In this document: piece by piece, positions 11,223 to 22,945 of the stretch
Numbering within the stretch: position 1 is the stretch's first letter
How the letters are laid out: every line of letters begins with the position of its first letter
Translations under genes and position numbers: made by a program
The notes under the pieces: generated by a model
Database searches by the model: none
Seen by the model: only the letters and a program-made list of their open reading frames with translations
What the model was told of the DNA's origin: nothing
Assembly: GCA_963920525.1 (NCBI GenBank)
Contig: OY986438.1
Span: 187,780,388-187,844,387 of the forward strand
Direction: 5' to 3'
Origin: Dichetophora obliterata
Taxonomy: Eukaryota; Arthropoda; Insecta; Diptera; Sciomyzidae
DNA: 64,000 nucleotides

Positions 11223-12439
11223 AATTTGGACTTGCGCCACTAAAAATTTTTTAAATTTCTCGTTTCCGCTGTAGGAATCTAATGGGAGATATTTTTTAAG
11301 AATTTTTAATGAGGAATGACAGTATTTTCACCTTGAAGTTGGATAACACCACCTCTTAGCGATTATTTTCTTTATTAAGGGAGATGTAAAATGAATGGAC
11401 TTACGCCACTTGTCCTCTAAAAATTTTTTAAAATTTCTCCTTTCCGCTGTACAAATGTAATGGAAAATATTTTAAAGAATTTTTTGATAAGAAATGAGAG
11501 CATTTTTACTTAGAAGTTGGACAAAACCACCCCTAAGCTATTATCTCCATTGTTAAGGGAGATATAAAATGAATGGACTAACGCCACTTGTCCTCTGAAA
11601 ATTTTTTAAAATATATCATTTCCGCTGTAAAAATGTTATGGAAAATATTTTTAAAATTTTTTGATGAGGAATGTCAGAATTTTTACCTAGAATTTGGACA
11701 AAACCACCCACTAGCGATTGTCTTCATTATTAAGGGAGATATAAAATTAATGGACATACGCCACTGCCATTCCTCATCAAAAAAATTTTAAAACTATTTT
11801 TAATAACATTTTTCCAGCGGAAATGACAAATTATAAAAAATTTTCAGAGGATAAGTGGCGTAAAACCCTTCATTTTATATCTCCCTTAATACTGAAAATA
11901 ACCGCTAAAAGATGAAATTCAAGGTGAAAATACTGTAATTTCTCATTAAAAATTCTGAAAAAAATATCTCCTATTAGATTCCTACAGCGGAAATGATAAA
12001 TTTAAAAAAATGTTTAGTGGACCAGTGGTTCAAGTCCAATTTTGTTTACTAATATGCAAAGTACTGCATCATTTTTGGGTATTATTTAATTTATTTTTTA
12101 CGATATGAATAGCTCCATTTATGCTCTTGACCTAGCTTATAAGCAAAACTGAGTTCTTTATACTTGGAATTTATTATAAGAATTTTACTAAATGTTCGAT
12201 TTTCTCAAAACTACCAAAAATGGACTTACGCCACTTGTGCTCTGAAAAAATAATGTAATTTGTCAGAGCAATAACAAAGTATTGCTTTTTGTGCAGAGAT
12301 GACGTAACCTAGGAGTTTCTAGCCCATACTCATAAATAGGTTACATTTTCCCTCTTCACTTCTACGTACTTAACTCAATTTCCCTAAAAAATGGACTTAC
12401 GCCACTTGTGCTCTGAACAGCTCTTATCATACGCGATAA

Positions 12440-12920
12440 AAGTATTTTTTTAAAAATTCCTCAAAAACCCTCAGCTACTGTAAAGCTTTTGCTTCCAACA
12501 GTAAGAGAAGGCCAAAAGTATGCTTTTTCCAAAAAATTTATAAAATTGACATTAAAAGAATTTTTGTGAACTTTTTTGCGCCAGTTCGTGCAGTATTTAA
12601 AAAATGTGAACAATGCTACTCAGGTGAGTTATTTTGTTTTATAAACCTCAAGATAAAAGAAAATATAATTAGTAAAGTGCATTAGTTTAAAGTGGAATGC
12701 CTACGCTACGAAATGAAAATTTTTCCAATTTATCATTTTTTCTAATTTTTTTAGATTTTTTTTTATTTCTCTACTTACAGACTCCTTTTACGTTTATAAT
12801 CAATCGGCACACCCAAATTCTCTAGATTTTTTTTTTAAACTTCAAAGTTTTCCGTCTAATATTAATACAAGCTTTTGCTGAAAATTTCAAAAGCTAAACT
12901 CAAAGGGGTTCTGGTAGTGA
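12440..12920. other. AT-rich spacer, nothing recognised
   Basis: No inverted repeat, exon or transposon protein was seen. Confidence 0.4.
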
Positions 12921-12925
12921 TCATT

Positions 12926-13298
12926 GGCCGCATTCAGCGCAGACAACAGTTGGCAACTGTTGTGTAAAAATTCGCTGAATGGTACAAATTTGGTAGCCCT
13001 AACTAAAACTGATAAAGTAGCGAACGCCTTTTAACCGAGCGAACAAGTTCTATGCTACATGAACACAACTGTTTGCTTAACTGTCAGATTCTGGTTCTGA
13101 CGTTGTTAAATTAATAAACGCAAAAAGAACGCAGCAAATTTAAGTGAGAAACCTTTGCAATTGAATTAAATTTACATAAAAATTAAATTGAATCTAACTT
13201 CTGAAGTGTAGAGTAGCAACACATTCAGAGAAAAACATCATGAACTAAGGTAGCGCTACCATTACAGTTCACAACAGTTGTCTGCGCTGAATGCGGCC
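12926..13298. mobile_element. Small inverted-repeat element (MITE), GGCCGCATTCAGCGC ends
   Basis: The ends GGCCGCATTCAGCGCAGAC and its reverse complement (13271-13298) are near perfect over about 27 bases, extending into ACAACAGTTG. ATT flanks both sides (12923-12925 and 13299-13301) and may be a 3-bp target duplication. There is no coding capacity; the 373-bp length suits a non-autonomous DNA transposon. Confidence 0.7.
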
Positions 13299-13803
13299 AT
13301 TAATGGGTTAAGCAGCATTTTGACAGTTGACATCGGGATACTCGGTGAGTTCCGAACCATTGAAGTCACCGATGTACCTTTCCTACCAAGCACCTATCCT
13401 TACATTGTGCTATAAGAAAAAAACCAAAAGGACTTTCCACAGAAAAGTCTGCAGTGACCAAAAAATTAAAACCTATTAAAAACTTATTATTTGATGATAT
13501 CATCTAAGAGAAACATTTTAATTTTTTTAATTTTTAGCAATTTATACATAAATTCATTAACCATGATGATCAAATCGTATGCGCTGTTTCACAAACGTAG
13601 TTTTTCTTTTTCGTAAATGTTTAGTAAATGTTTCGTAAACTTTTGTGGTTTAGTAAAAATGGAAGACATTGGCTAAAGGTAATAGAAAAATAAAAAGTAA
13701 AAAAACAATTTTTAAAAATAAGCTTTTATTTAAAAAAGACGTGAACTAAAAAGAAAAAAAATAAATTTAACTGACTAGGTGCAGAAGAAACCCTCTCTTG
13801 GTT

Positions 13804-14051
13804 ACTCATCATCATAGTATAAGCGTACGTGAATTGGTAAGTTCTAAAGACTTATATAAATTTAGAATTTTTCAAATACATACATTTATATTCAAAAGCT
13901 TAAGGCACTGATATTGTGTACTAAACCTGTATAACGGATCGCAGACATCGGTGCCTTAAGCTTTTAAATATAAATGTATTGGAAAAATTCTTAATTTATA
14001 TAAGTCCTTAGAACTTACCAATTTACGTACGCTTATACTATGATGATGAGT
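13804..14051. mobile_element. Hairpin MITE with ~105-bp arms
   Basis: 13804-13912 and 13942-14051 are inverted copies over about 105 bases (ACTCATCATCATAGTATAAG, CGTACG, TTGGTAAGTTCTAA, AAGCTTAAGGCAC) with a loop of about 30 bases. The arms differ at only a few sites, so it is one of the better preserved hairpins here. No target duplication is clear. Confidence 0.85.
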
Positions 14052-15195
14052 TTGATCTTTTAGAAAATCAACTTATGTTACTTCAAACTCTTCTAAAGAA
14101 AGTTGTATACAGAAAATCTTGACCAATTCAGAGAGTTTTGCAAATTTTGTAGTCCAAGTCAAAAATCACTTCCGGTTTTTGCAACGCAACGCCAGCACAT
14201 ATTTTAGCTTATATCTTAAAATCCTAAGGGTCGATTGTTGTCATTGTTTTACTTAATATAATATTACTTAATTACTACGCAAATATAAAAAAGCCATTTT
14301 TTCAAAATTAGACATTTTCATTTTTTTTAATACTTCTTCGTACAAATTGTACGTAACGCTAACTTGGAAATGCCCCTACATAGAGAAAAAAAAAATACTT
14401 TAACAAAATCAATGAATTTCAAACAGAGTGGATACCTGGTTTGTTGGCCCGCTACACCAACTTATCCGCACATCCGTTAAAAATCTTGGATTAAATTTTA
14501 GTCCCTTTAAAATATTATCGCATTTTCTTAAGCCTGCAGTTTAAAATTTAAACTTTGCAAATACTAACTCATAATTAAAACTACTTTACTAAAATTAAAA
14601 CCAAAGAAAGATTACGGATTAACTTTTCGCTTTTTGGTTTTAATTTAAGTACAAAAGAAATATTACAGCGTTCTTTTTAGCGTTTTAGTTAAAATTTGAG
14701 AACAGTCCTGTATTATTTTTTTGTTAGCCTGGCAATGCTAGATCAAATACTAGATTTGATACTAAAGCTGGTGTGGACTTATATGTTTCACAGAAAAGTT
14801 GAAATTTTAGTACATGAATTCTAACCCTGCAGGCTTCTGTGATTTATAAAGTTTATTAACTAGAGTAACTTCCCGGCATGTCAGCAGCTTCCTCCAGGAG
14901 CTGACGAACTTCTGACACAAAGCTTTCCAAGAGAGGCATTTTAAAGTGAGTAAGCTAAATTGAAGTGCTTTTTCCATACCCTAGTCGTTTTCTAGTCAAG
15001 TCATCACACAGACGGACAGACAGAGAGTGGTTTGCTTTTTGCTTATATAGATATTAAAAAAAAAATCAGCCAAATGTAAGCTTCCTTGTGTCCCTTATCA
15101 TATGATCATTTAAACACTTACTCATGAAGATATGAAGCTCAAATTTAAGCTCGGGACTCCGCCTTTGTAATGGTTTAAATAAATCCTTATATTTT
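14052..15195. other. AT-rich stretch with ACGGACAGACAG tract, no gene recognised
   Basis: I see no exon. TTAAAAC-type words recur at 14480-14700. A GC-richer patch at 14860-15040 ends in an ACAGACGGACAGACAG tract, like the end of the 148-bp repeats at 6.9 kb, and may be a decayed Helitron-like end. Confidence 0.35.
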
Positions 15196-15197
15196 GT

Positions 15198-15782
15198 TTT
15201 TATAATTGCCCAAAACGACTAAAAAATAAAAATTAAAATACAAAGAAACTACTTGCTGTAACTTTTAATCCAAAAACATATAATAACCCTATGCATTTTT
15301 ACTTAACTGTACATTCCAATTTTCATTATCTACATTTTAAGACCAATAAAAAAAAATGAAAATGGAATACTCAAAGCCTTAGAGTCTAAGAGATATTGAT
15401 TTTTAAAGAAATGATTGTAAGTAAAAGTATTCATTTATGTAGGTAGCTCTAAGAAGTGAGCCATAGACTACCAAATAGTAATCCGATAAAAATGAAATCT
15501 GGATATGTCATGAAAGACAAAATTTGAAGGGGCACGTCTTTTTTGTAACCATTTTTTAAAATATAGTGGCTCTAAATTCAATTTATCTGCGAAACGTATT
15601 ATGTTCCACTGAAATCGTATTGGAGAAAATAAATGTCATGCACCATGGTGCAATTCATGCACCATAAACCTTTACCAACTGATGAGATGTGCTTCACAGG
15701 GGGTGATCCTTAGATAAAGTGGAAGTAGAAAAGCTGCGGACATCAAACACGACTTTTTTTAGCCACCCTAATGCATATGGGG
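15198..15782 (-). mobile_element. One-armed copy of the TA-flanked MITE at 37.9 kb
   Basis: 15460-15782 matches one arm of the 37927-38760 element (AATCCGATAAAAATGAAAT, GGATATGTCATGAAAGACAA, TGTGCTTCACAGGGGGTG) and 15205-15445 matches its loop in reverse complement. The left arm is absent, so it is truncated at about 15198. It ends in GCCACCCTAATGC, comparable to the ATACCCTA end of the other copy. Confidence 0.75.
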
Positions 15783-15784
15783 CA

Positions 15785-17380
15785 TTTCCACAGAAAAGTC
15801 AACCATAACAAAAAAATTAAAATTTACTAAAAGTTTATTATTTTGTGGTAAGCTCTAAGAGAAACATTTTATTATTTTAAGCAATTCATGCATAAATATT
15901 ATATTAACTGAAGCTTGAACCTATGATATCAATAAATAGTTCAAAACTACAAAAATAGCGGACATGTGAATTTTTAGTAGCGTTTTTTTTACATTTTTCG
16001 CTCTTTAAAGTGCTTTAAAAAAACCGGCCATTATTATCATAATTTATGTTTAAAATCCAATAAAATAAATCTTCTTTAAAATTAAACCAAGTCAATCTAT
16101 ACAGTAGTTCTTGAGATATCGTTGAGGCCAGTTTGTTAAAATGACTTTTCAAAAAACGCGTTTTAAGATTTGATTAACGATTTTTTCGAGTGCGTTTATG
16201 AAAATGTGTGTTTTTCGTATGCGATAAGTTTTGTATGCAATTGTTATCGTCCAATGCCCTTTGGGAGCATATGCTATACATTATAATCTATCAAAAAATA
16301 AATTTCAGACTTCAGACTATGACAATTAATTTATTGATTTAAGTTGAATAAGTACACTAAGAGTTGGCTCATTTATAGTACAGCATAAACATTAACGTTA
16401 CACATAATAACAACTCATTAGAAAAAAATTAAATAAACAATAACCTTAATTATAAGACAAATCAGCTTAACCTAATTTTAGCAAAAAAGAACAAAATAAA
16501 ACAGAATTGAGTCATGTTAGTAAAATTTTTTTTTGTATCAGAAGACATGATGGTGCGATGGAGGTCATTTGGATACTTTTTTCAACGTGACGTTAGACGG
16601 CATATTGGCATTACACTTTTATGAATAAAAAAAATATTTACCTACACTTTAATAATCAATTTTGCAATCAATAACTGCCAAAAAAATCAAGGTGTAAATT
16701 TAGTTCCGTCTAAGAAAGAAAAAATCAAGAGTATCACCGGTTTTTTGACTAGATGAGAACCTGCTCTTAATTCTTCAAATATATGAATTCAAAAGGACCT
16801 TTTTTAAATTTAAAAACCCAGACCCTCTAAAAAATATAATAAACTGTACTGTTTTAACTTATAACGTTCTTCAAAAGTGTGCAATTTTTATGACCAACGC
16901 TGTAGAATTAAAACTTTGCAAATCGAAAAATATACATACAACTGGTTGAAGCTATAAAAAGATTCCTTTATTTTTTTCTAAGAATTGAAAGATGCTATTA
17001 CATGCTTTACATTAAAACTAATTTAATTAGAATTGGTCAATCTAAATACAAAAATTAATCAAAAGCAAAATCGTTAAACAATCTATTTCCCTGAAAATAA
17101 TCTGCTTATTTAGGTAGGTGTATGAAAGCAATTCATTAAACGATATAGCATCGTCATATTGAAATGTTGAGTTTCAAACGAAAAGTTGTTCTTACCGCGA
17201 AGTAAGCTGCATTATGTTATTTATTAATCGACTGTCTAATCGAGTGTTTTATATTCATTAACTTACGTTAAAAGCATACCAAGACAATCCCGTCTCTTCT
17301 TTTATTCTTCTTCTTATTCTTTTTTTATGTCTATCTTCCTGATATTTTCGTCGCCTTCATCGTTCTTTTTATTTTTATAG
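15785..17380. other. AT-rich sequence upstream of the miple exon
   Basis: No repeat boundary or exon was recognised. The last 90 bases before 17381 are pyrimidine-rich (TCTTCTTTTATTCTTCTTC), as expected upstream of a splice acceptor. A short frame on the opposite strand over the exon is its shadow. Confidence 0.45.
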
Positions 17381-17560
17381 CCTGCCGGTATGAAAAGGGA
17401 TCCTGGTCTGAGTGTGCTACCGGGCAAATGACACGAGCTGATAAATTGAAAACGAGCAGCGATCCATCGTGCGAAGCAACACGTGTCATCAAGAAGAACT
17501 GCAAGCCGGGCAAGTCTAAGGATAAGAGCAACAAGGAGCAGCGCAAGAACAAGGATAAAG
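17381..17560 (+). CDS. miple: Pleiotrophin/midkine-family (Miple-like) internal coding exon
   Basis: The exon is bounded by a pyrimidine-rich acceptor ending in ATAG (17379-17380) and a GTAATC donor at 17561. After two bases of a split codon it reads 59 codons without a stop. Cysteines fall at exon residues 1, 11, 30 and 40, Trp at 8, and the motifs CRYEKGSWSEC and CEATRVIKKNC are visible. The second half is almost all Lys/Arg/Asn/Asp/Ser. This Cys/Trp spacing followed by a basic tail is the pleiotrophin/midkine (PTN/MK) C-terminal domain, represented in flies by Miple1/Miple2, which are secreted heparin-binding growth-factor-like proteins. The last base starts a codon completed by the exon at 31617. 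Earlier exons (signal peptide, start codon) were not found. I cannot tell miple1 from miple2. Confidence 0.85.
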
Positions 17561-18014
17561 GTAATCATTATATGGCTAGAGTTGATTAATTGAATAAGTT
17601 GAATGTTTTTTAAAAGAAAACAGACGCACACCCATTCATTCGCACATTACTACATTGATGTTGCACATACATCGGCTACTATACATATGCACGGACACGC
17701 CTGTGTAGCGAGAATAATATATGAAAGGTTGTTATGTCTGACTCCCACACAGTGGGGCAATATCCTATTGTTCAACCCAAACTGATTTTCAGCAAATCTT
17801 TTGCTTTAAATGTTCCTAATTGAACTATTTAATTATCTATTTGACTGGACTTTTTTATTCATATCATATTTTGCATATTTTTGTTTAAAAAGTAACTTTT
17901 TACTTAAAGTAAAGTATTTCAAGTAAACATTTAACCTTTACGTCCAAAAAATTAAACTTACCAAAAAAATCATATAAAACAAATATGCTTTTAAACAGTC
18001 GAGGATAAGGATAC

Positions 18015-18212
18015 TGTTGGGTTACCGGAATAGCTAACTATATATTCCGAAACCAAGAATAAGAACGCGAGAGCTAATACAATTTTGTGTGTATTCAGTT
18101 TATTGATCTCTTAACGACTAAAATTAAACAATATAAGAAAATACATATGAGAATGCTCGAGAAAGAGTTTCGGGTTGCCAGACTATTTAATTATATATAT
18201 ACTATTTCAACA
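18015..18212 (-). repeat. Copia 3' LTR (198 bp)
   Basis: It has TGTTG/CAACA termini. Its right part (18161-18212) matches the 19587-19638 remnant at nearly every base (for example AGAGTTTCGGGTTGCCAGAC). The two LTR copies differ by about one base in the shared part, arguing for fairly recent insertion. Confidence 0.85.
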
Positions 18213-18305
18213 TTTCCTCTCAACCCGAATATACTTATGTTAACATTTTCAAAATAAAAGAAATTCAAAATTCAGTTTGCTGCAAGACCCATTAGATAAA
18301 CAAAT

Positions 18306-19586
18306 TTAAGATGTTTGTCCTTTGTTAATCTTTTGGTAAATACATCTGCGACCATATCGCCCAATATATGCTAATTCAACTTTTCCATTAGCTATCTCAT
18401 CTCGCACATGATGATAGCGAATATCTATGTGCTTAGTACGCGAGCGGTACACAGGATTTTTAGCTAGTTGCTGAGCACTGAGATTGTCGCTTCTAATCAT
18501 TATAGACTTGTTGGGCGCACTAAAACCAATTTCGTCTAACATTCGCTTGAGATATATACCTTCTTTCACACCGGTCGATAAAGCGTAGTATTCCGCTTCC
18601 GTTGTACTCAAAGCTACAGCACTCTGCTTCTTACTTTGCCATGATACAGCACCACCGCTCAGTAAAAATACGTACCCAGAATAACATTTTCTGTCTCGGG
18701 TGTCGCCGCCCCAGTCGGCGTCAACGTATCCTCTATTGGAGCGTTATCGCCATTATACCGTTACTTTAAATTAATCGTTTTCGCTAAATAACGCAGAATA
18801 TGCTTCGCACCGACTTCATACTTAGCTGTCGGATTAGAATTGTACTGTGCCAATTTACTCACAGAATGTAGAATGTCTGGACGCGTTGATATCGCTAAGT
18901 ACATCAATTCGCCAATTAATTGCTGATACGCGTTCCTTTCAACTTCTTCATCATTTTCATCAACGTCGGTCACGTTATAGCCTGGATCCAATGGCGTTGA
19001 AACGAAACGACAATTACTCATGCCGTATTGCTCCATCCAAGAAAATATGAAATTGGCCCTTTATCAACAAGTTTAAACTCTCGTGCCAAACTATACTTGA
19101 TTATGTTAATGTCGTTCAAGTCCTGGCTACCTAGAATGAGATCGTCAACATATACTGCAATAAAACACAACTTGCCTTGAATATCTCGAATGTATAAACA
19201 TTGCTCATTTTTGCACGGTGTAAAGCCCATGTTCTTTAAAACCGCGTCAAGTGTCATGTTCCACTCACGCCCAGGCTGTTTGATTCCGTAGATTGCCTTT
19301 TGTAAGTGTAGCACACGTTTCGGATGATTTTCGTCTACAAAACCTTCTGGTTGTTAAGATATGCTGTTGTTATATCCAACTGATGCAGATGTATTTTGTA
19401 AGTCGCTGCTAGCGCCAATAACATTCGGATCGTTGTGTATTGAATAACAGGTGAGAAGGTTTCTGTGTAATTTAATCCGTATTTTTGGCTGCATCCCTTC
19501 GCGACCAATCTAGCTTTAAAACGCTCGATATATCCGACTTTGTCAGATTTCACATCAAAAACCCATATGCAAGCGATGGCTTTCTA
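18306..19586 (-). pseudogene. Copia reverse transcriptase-RNase H remnant
   Basis: The minus strand shows typical copia RT blocks: RFKARLVAKGCSQKYGLNYT, ETFSPV, LHQLDITTAYLN, LQKAIYGIKQ, catalytic AVYVDDLILGS, LMYLAISTRPDI, then RNase H (DADWGGDTRDRK, STTEAEYYALS, KHIDIRYHHVRD). Small deletions and frameshifts occur after AYLN (about 19350), after SYFLG (about 19040) and near 18760. It cannot give a working protein. Confidence 0.9.
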
Positions 19587-19643
19587 GAAAGAGTTTCGGG
19601 TTGCCAGACTATTCAATTATATATATACTATTTCAACAGATAC

Positions 19644-20100
19644 GTGTGATTTAAATTTCAGTAAATTTTTGCAAACTTCATATGGTTTTTTTTTTTTTGT
19701 AAATTTACTTATTATTAAATTCTATACTCCAAAAGATTTAACTTAAAGAAAAATTATATAGCAAATAAGCTCGAAATTACCAAAAGACTGGCAAAATCAA
19801 TTACCAAGTGTCAATTTTTTTAAAACATTTTTGGAATTGTCACAAAAACTGACCAAACTCGAAAATAAAAAATTACTAAAAAACTTCTCAAAACTTAAAC
19901 ATGCATTCCACTTTAACTAATTTTAATCATTTTATAATTTGTAAAAATTGTTTGCAAAGTTTATCCTTTTTAAGTAAAAATCTTATCAAATTTATTTAAA
20001 AAAAAAAATCATACTCTTATTAAAAAAGTTTTGGCACAGAAAATTCGGCGAGAAAGATTTATAGATAACTTAATTACAAACATTTTTAAAATATATTAGG
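19644..20100. other. AT-rich spacer, nothing recognised
   Basis: Long T and A runs only (for example 19687-19700). Confidence 0.4.
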
Positions 20101-20337
20101 TGCGTTTTTTCCAACATCCAAATCCGATTTCCATACAAACAAAATCCTGCTATGGGTTAAGATTTTGTGAACTTGTTATTTGAAACATCAAAGCCAGGTG
20201 TCGTATAAGGAATTAAGTGATCGGAAAAAGCATTGTTGATATTCTCATGTTTGTATTCAACGCCATCTAGTTGCCAAATACTTTTCATGAGCAACAAATC
20301 AAAATCCAAATCCAGATTTGGATGTTGAAAAAAAGCA
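20101..20337. mobile_element. 237-bp inverted-repeat MITE (CAACATCCAAATC ends)
   Basis: The left end TGCGTTTTTTCCAACATCCA and the reverse complement of the right end (TGCTTTTTTTCAACATCCA) match, extending through AAATCYGGATT. It is non-coding. The target duplication could not be fixed. Confidence 0.7.
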
Positions 20338-22495
20338 GCTATTATTATGCTAGCTCAAATTTTTGAGTACATTTAGTTTAAACATAAACCAAAAAATTGG
20401 TTTCTGTAAAAAACGTTTATGTACATTTAGTTTAAACATAACGTAGAAAACTTTGTTTAAAGTAAAATTGTTCTTTTTAAATAAAAAATAGGAAAAGTAA
20501 TTGAACGTTCGTCAACACAGATAGAAATATAATTCTATTTCAAATCTTCAACAAATTGTTGTTTCGCTTGCTTGAATTTATCGATCAGAAAATTAATTTG
20601 GGTGGTAGAGTAGAGTATTGTCCCACTGTGCGCAAGGTGAATGTATTTAAAATTGGCTATTAACGGCGTACATGGCTCGCGGCTACATAGAAAAGGTTAA
20701 TGTTGTGATTATGTGGAGTAGATGCTTCACACAAGAACATAAGCATTTTAGTGATGGTAACCTTTAAACGTTGATGGCGTTTTGCTTTCACTAAACGATA
20801 ATAGAATTGTATTCTTGCTTTAAGTTATTATTAATTACCAACACCAAATCTAATTGCAAGTAAACCTGGGACACGGCGAAAAAGGGCTTGATCATTGTCT
20901 TAGAATAATCAAAATACCTAACTCGTACAAAAAGCTGCCGAACACGGGTCGAACAATAGCCGAACAGTGGAGATTTAAAAACAATATTTTACCATAAAGT
21001 TTAAAGTTTATAAGAGCTTATGTAAAAAATTCCAACACATAAAGTTCTCAACTTCAGAACTAGATTCTCAATTTAGGACAGTAAGAACTTGATGTTAGAA
21101 AGAAATAGTTATTGTAAATTTTTTTCTAATAAATAGTCTTTAAGGCTTGATTCAAGGCAAATGCTTTAATTTGGCATATTCTAAAATTAAGTAAAAGAAT
21201 ATTTCGATATAAGAAATTGTTTTCTCTTTGTGTAACCAATAAGCTTAACCAAAAGCTCAATCTTTCAACTTCACCAAAAAAAAAATTCTTGCTTGACGAT
21301 TTAGTCAAAAAACTTATTTTATTTTATGGTTTTCAAATTTTGAGCAGCTTAAAAAATGTTTAGAAGTTTCAATATAAATAAGACAGTCCAACACACGCTT
21401 TTTTACCAGCAGACACACAGACAAAAAAACAGCCACAATACCCTCGACTACAAATCTTTATGTTTTATATTCAGTTGTTTATTTCTCTGACGCGCCCACG
21501 TGACTCATTTACAACGATGTCCTTGTCGGCGTTTTCAACGTTCAACGCACCCTTTTGAAGAGGGCTGCATGGAAAACTTTTTCCTTGAACCGGAAGTGCA
21601 CTCAGTGTTTGCTTGCTTAGGATTGTTTTGGGTGTTGCTTTTTTGCTATTACAGTGTAGTTTTTGAGGTTGTCTTCAATTGCCATAAGGAGATACAGTGG
21701 CAACAACAAAATAAGTCTGTAAACAAGACACAGTAAAATAACTTGCCTTTGTGGCATAAATGTTTGGTGTTTGAGACAGAAAGTTTGGCAAAATGAGGTG
21801 AATAGTTACTATTACCTTAACCTTTTGTGTTGGTTTCTTGACTACAATTCGACATTTTTAGATTATTTGATTTATGTATTTTTAGTAATTTGTATATTGA
21901 AATTGTATACTGACGTTGTCACTGAGTTTTTAATGAATTAAATTTACAAATTGTCTTTATTTGCAAATTTAATAACTAAATTCATTAATTTGTATTCTCT
22001 CAAACAAAACAAAAAATATCTGAACAAAGGAAATAATTTTTTTTCAATAAACATTATATTTTATACAATTTATTTGTTTAAAACTTATATTTAACGTATA
22101 TTTAACAAAATATATCAATTTTTATATTTTGTATACTATTTTATATTTTACATATACACAACTGATAAAAAATACAATTCAAGATATACAATTTTGTATA
22201 AAAAATAAAACAGACACTTTTTGATGGTAACACGACTGCACTGCACACACATTTCTAAAGAAAATAGCAAAAACAAATAGTGCTTCTTATTTATTATTAT
22301 TATTTACTATTTTTTATTTGAACATAAATTAGTACAGTAAGATTCACAGAGATCTTAAATTAGTACAACGCATAAGAATATATAATCAACTAATGAAATT
22401 AAAGGTAGCACTTAAAGACAGTAATTTTATTAATATTATTTATTTATTTATATTAAAATTAAATAAATTTATTTATTTAAATTGTATTCTTCGAA
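20338..22495. other. AT-rich intronic stretch, no gene recognised
   Basis: No exon with flanking splice sites was seen on either strand. A frame at 21500-21736 with Cys residues has no recognised motif and no codon bias, so I do not call it. Confidence 0.4.
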
Positions 22496-22504
22496 CCTTT
22501 TCTT

Positions 22505-22945
22505 CAAAATCAATTACCCTACCGCAAGGAATGGATCCCACAACCACCAAAACTTTCCCAAAACTATTTTTGGATTAAAGTCCGTTCAAATACCTATCCA
22601 ACAGTAGTTCAAACAGCAGTTCAAAATTCAGTTAAGAGATGGGTTTGTAAATCAACAAATATTTGTGTTTAGATGTGAAAATGATCATATCTCATTAACC
22701 CATTAATAATTATTATGTTATTTAAAAGGTAAATTAGCCAGCATTAAAAAATTAATTATTTTAATCTTTTAAATGGCACCTCTGCCATTCACATCTCGCA
22801 CCCCTACATTGCAATTTATTACCTTACCACATGGAATGGAGCCTTCAACCACCAAAATTTCACAAAACTATTTTTAGATAAAAGTCCCTTGAATTACCTT
22901 TCCGACGGTAGTTCAAACTATACAATCGGTTGAGATTTCTAAGGT
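22505..22945 (+). repeat. Two degenerate direct repeats ~305 bp apart
   Basis: About 22512-22640 and 22816-22940 share ATTACCYTACC, CAACCACCAAAA, AAACTATTTTT and GTAGTTCAAAC. A related ACCATTAGAAAGG motif occurs at 23169, and ACTACCTTTCTAACGG in the Helitron at 63751. Probably internal repeats of an old Helitron-like element (inference). Confidence 0.5.

Larger units (their letters stand above)
9172..12438. mobile_element. Foldback element of ~180-bp units, split by a LINE
   Basis: The outer arms are inverted copies: 9172-9406 matches the reverse complement of about 12040-12438 (GAGCACAAGTGGC, GTAAGTCCATTTTTGGTAG, AAGCTAGGTCAAGA, TGGAGCTATTCATATCGTAA). Inside, about 180-base units with TGGACTTACGCCACTTG, TTTCCGCTGTA and TTAAGGGAGATATAAAATGA stand three times direct (11228-11757), then about twice inverted (11760-12040). 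The motif TGGACTTACGCCACTTGTGC also occurs twice near the right end (12221, 12391). Without the LINE the element is about 1.45 kb. The layout of inverted arms made of tandem repeats is like Drosophila FB elements, but no sequence relation is claimed. Confidence 0.8.
18010..19643 (-). mobile_element. Ty1/copia LTR retrotransposon, internally deleted
   Basis: The perfect 5-bp duplication GATAC lies at 18010-18014 and 19639-19643. A 198-bp LTR (18015-18212; TGTTG...CAACA) is followed on the minus strand by a purine tract (GTTGAGAGGAAA) next to the 3' LTR. Only 52 bases of the 5' LTR survive (19587-19638), fused directly to the pol coding region. gag, protease, integrase and primer site are therefore lost in one deletion that left both outer ends intact. 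Confidence 0.9.

Noticed and set aside
1..17380. Upstream exons of the miple-like gene
   Set aside because: I looked for a Cys/Trp-rich exon with splice sites on the + strand and did not find one; the first exons probably lie outside the window.
17314..17631. Minus-strand frames of 73-105 residues over the miple exon
   Set aside because: The + strand has splice sites and the conserved pleiotrophin/midkine Cys pattern; the opposite frames have no motif.
21500..21736. A possible small Cys-containing protein
   Set aside because: No signal peptide, family motif or splice context; length is within chance for this composition.
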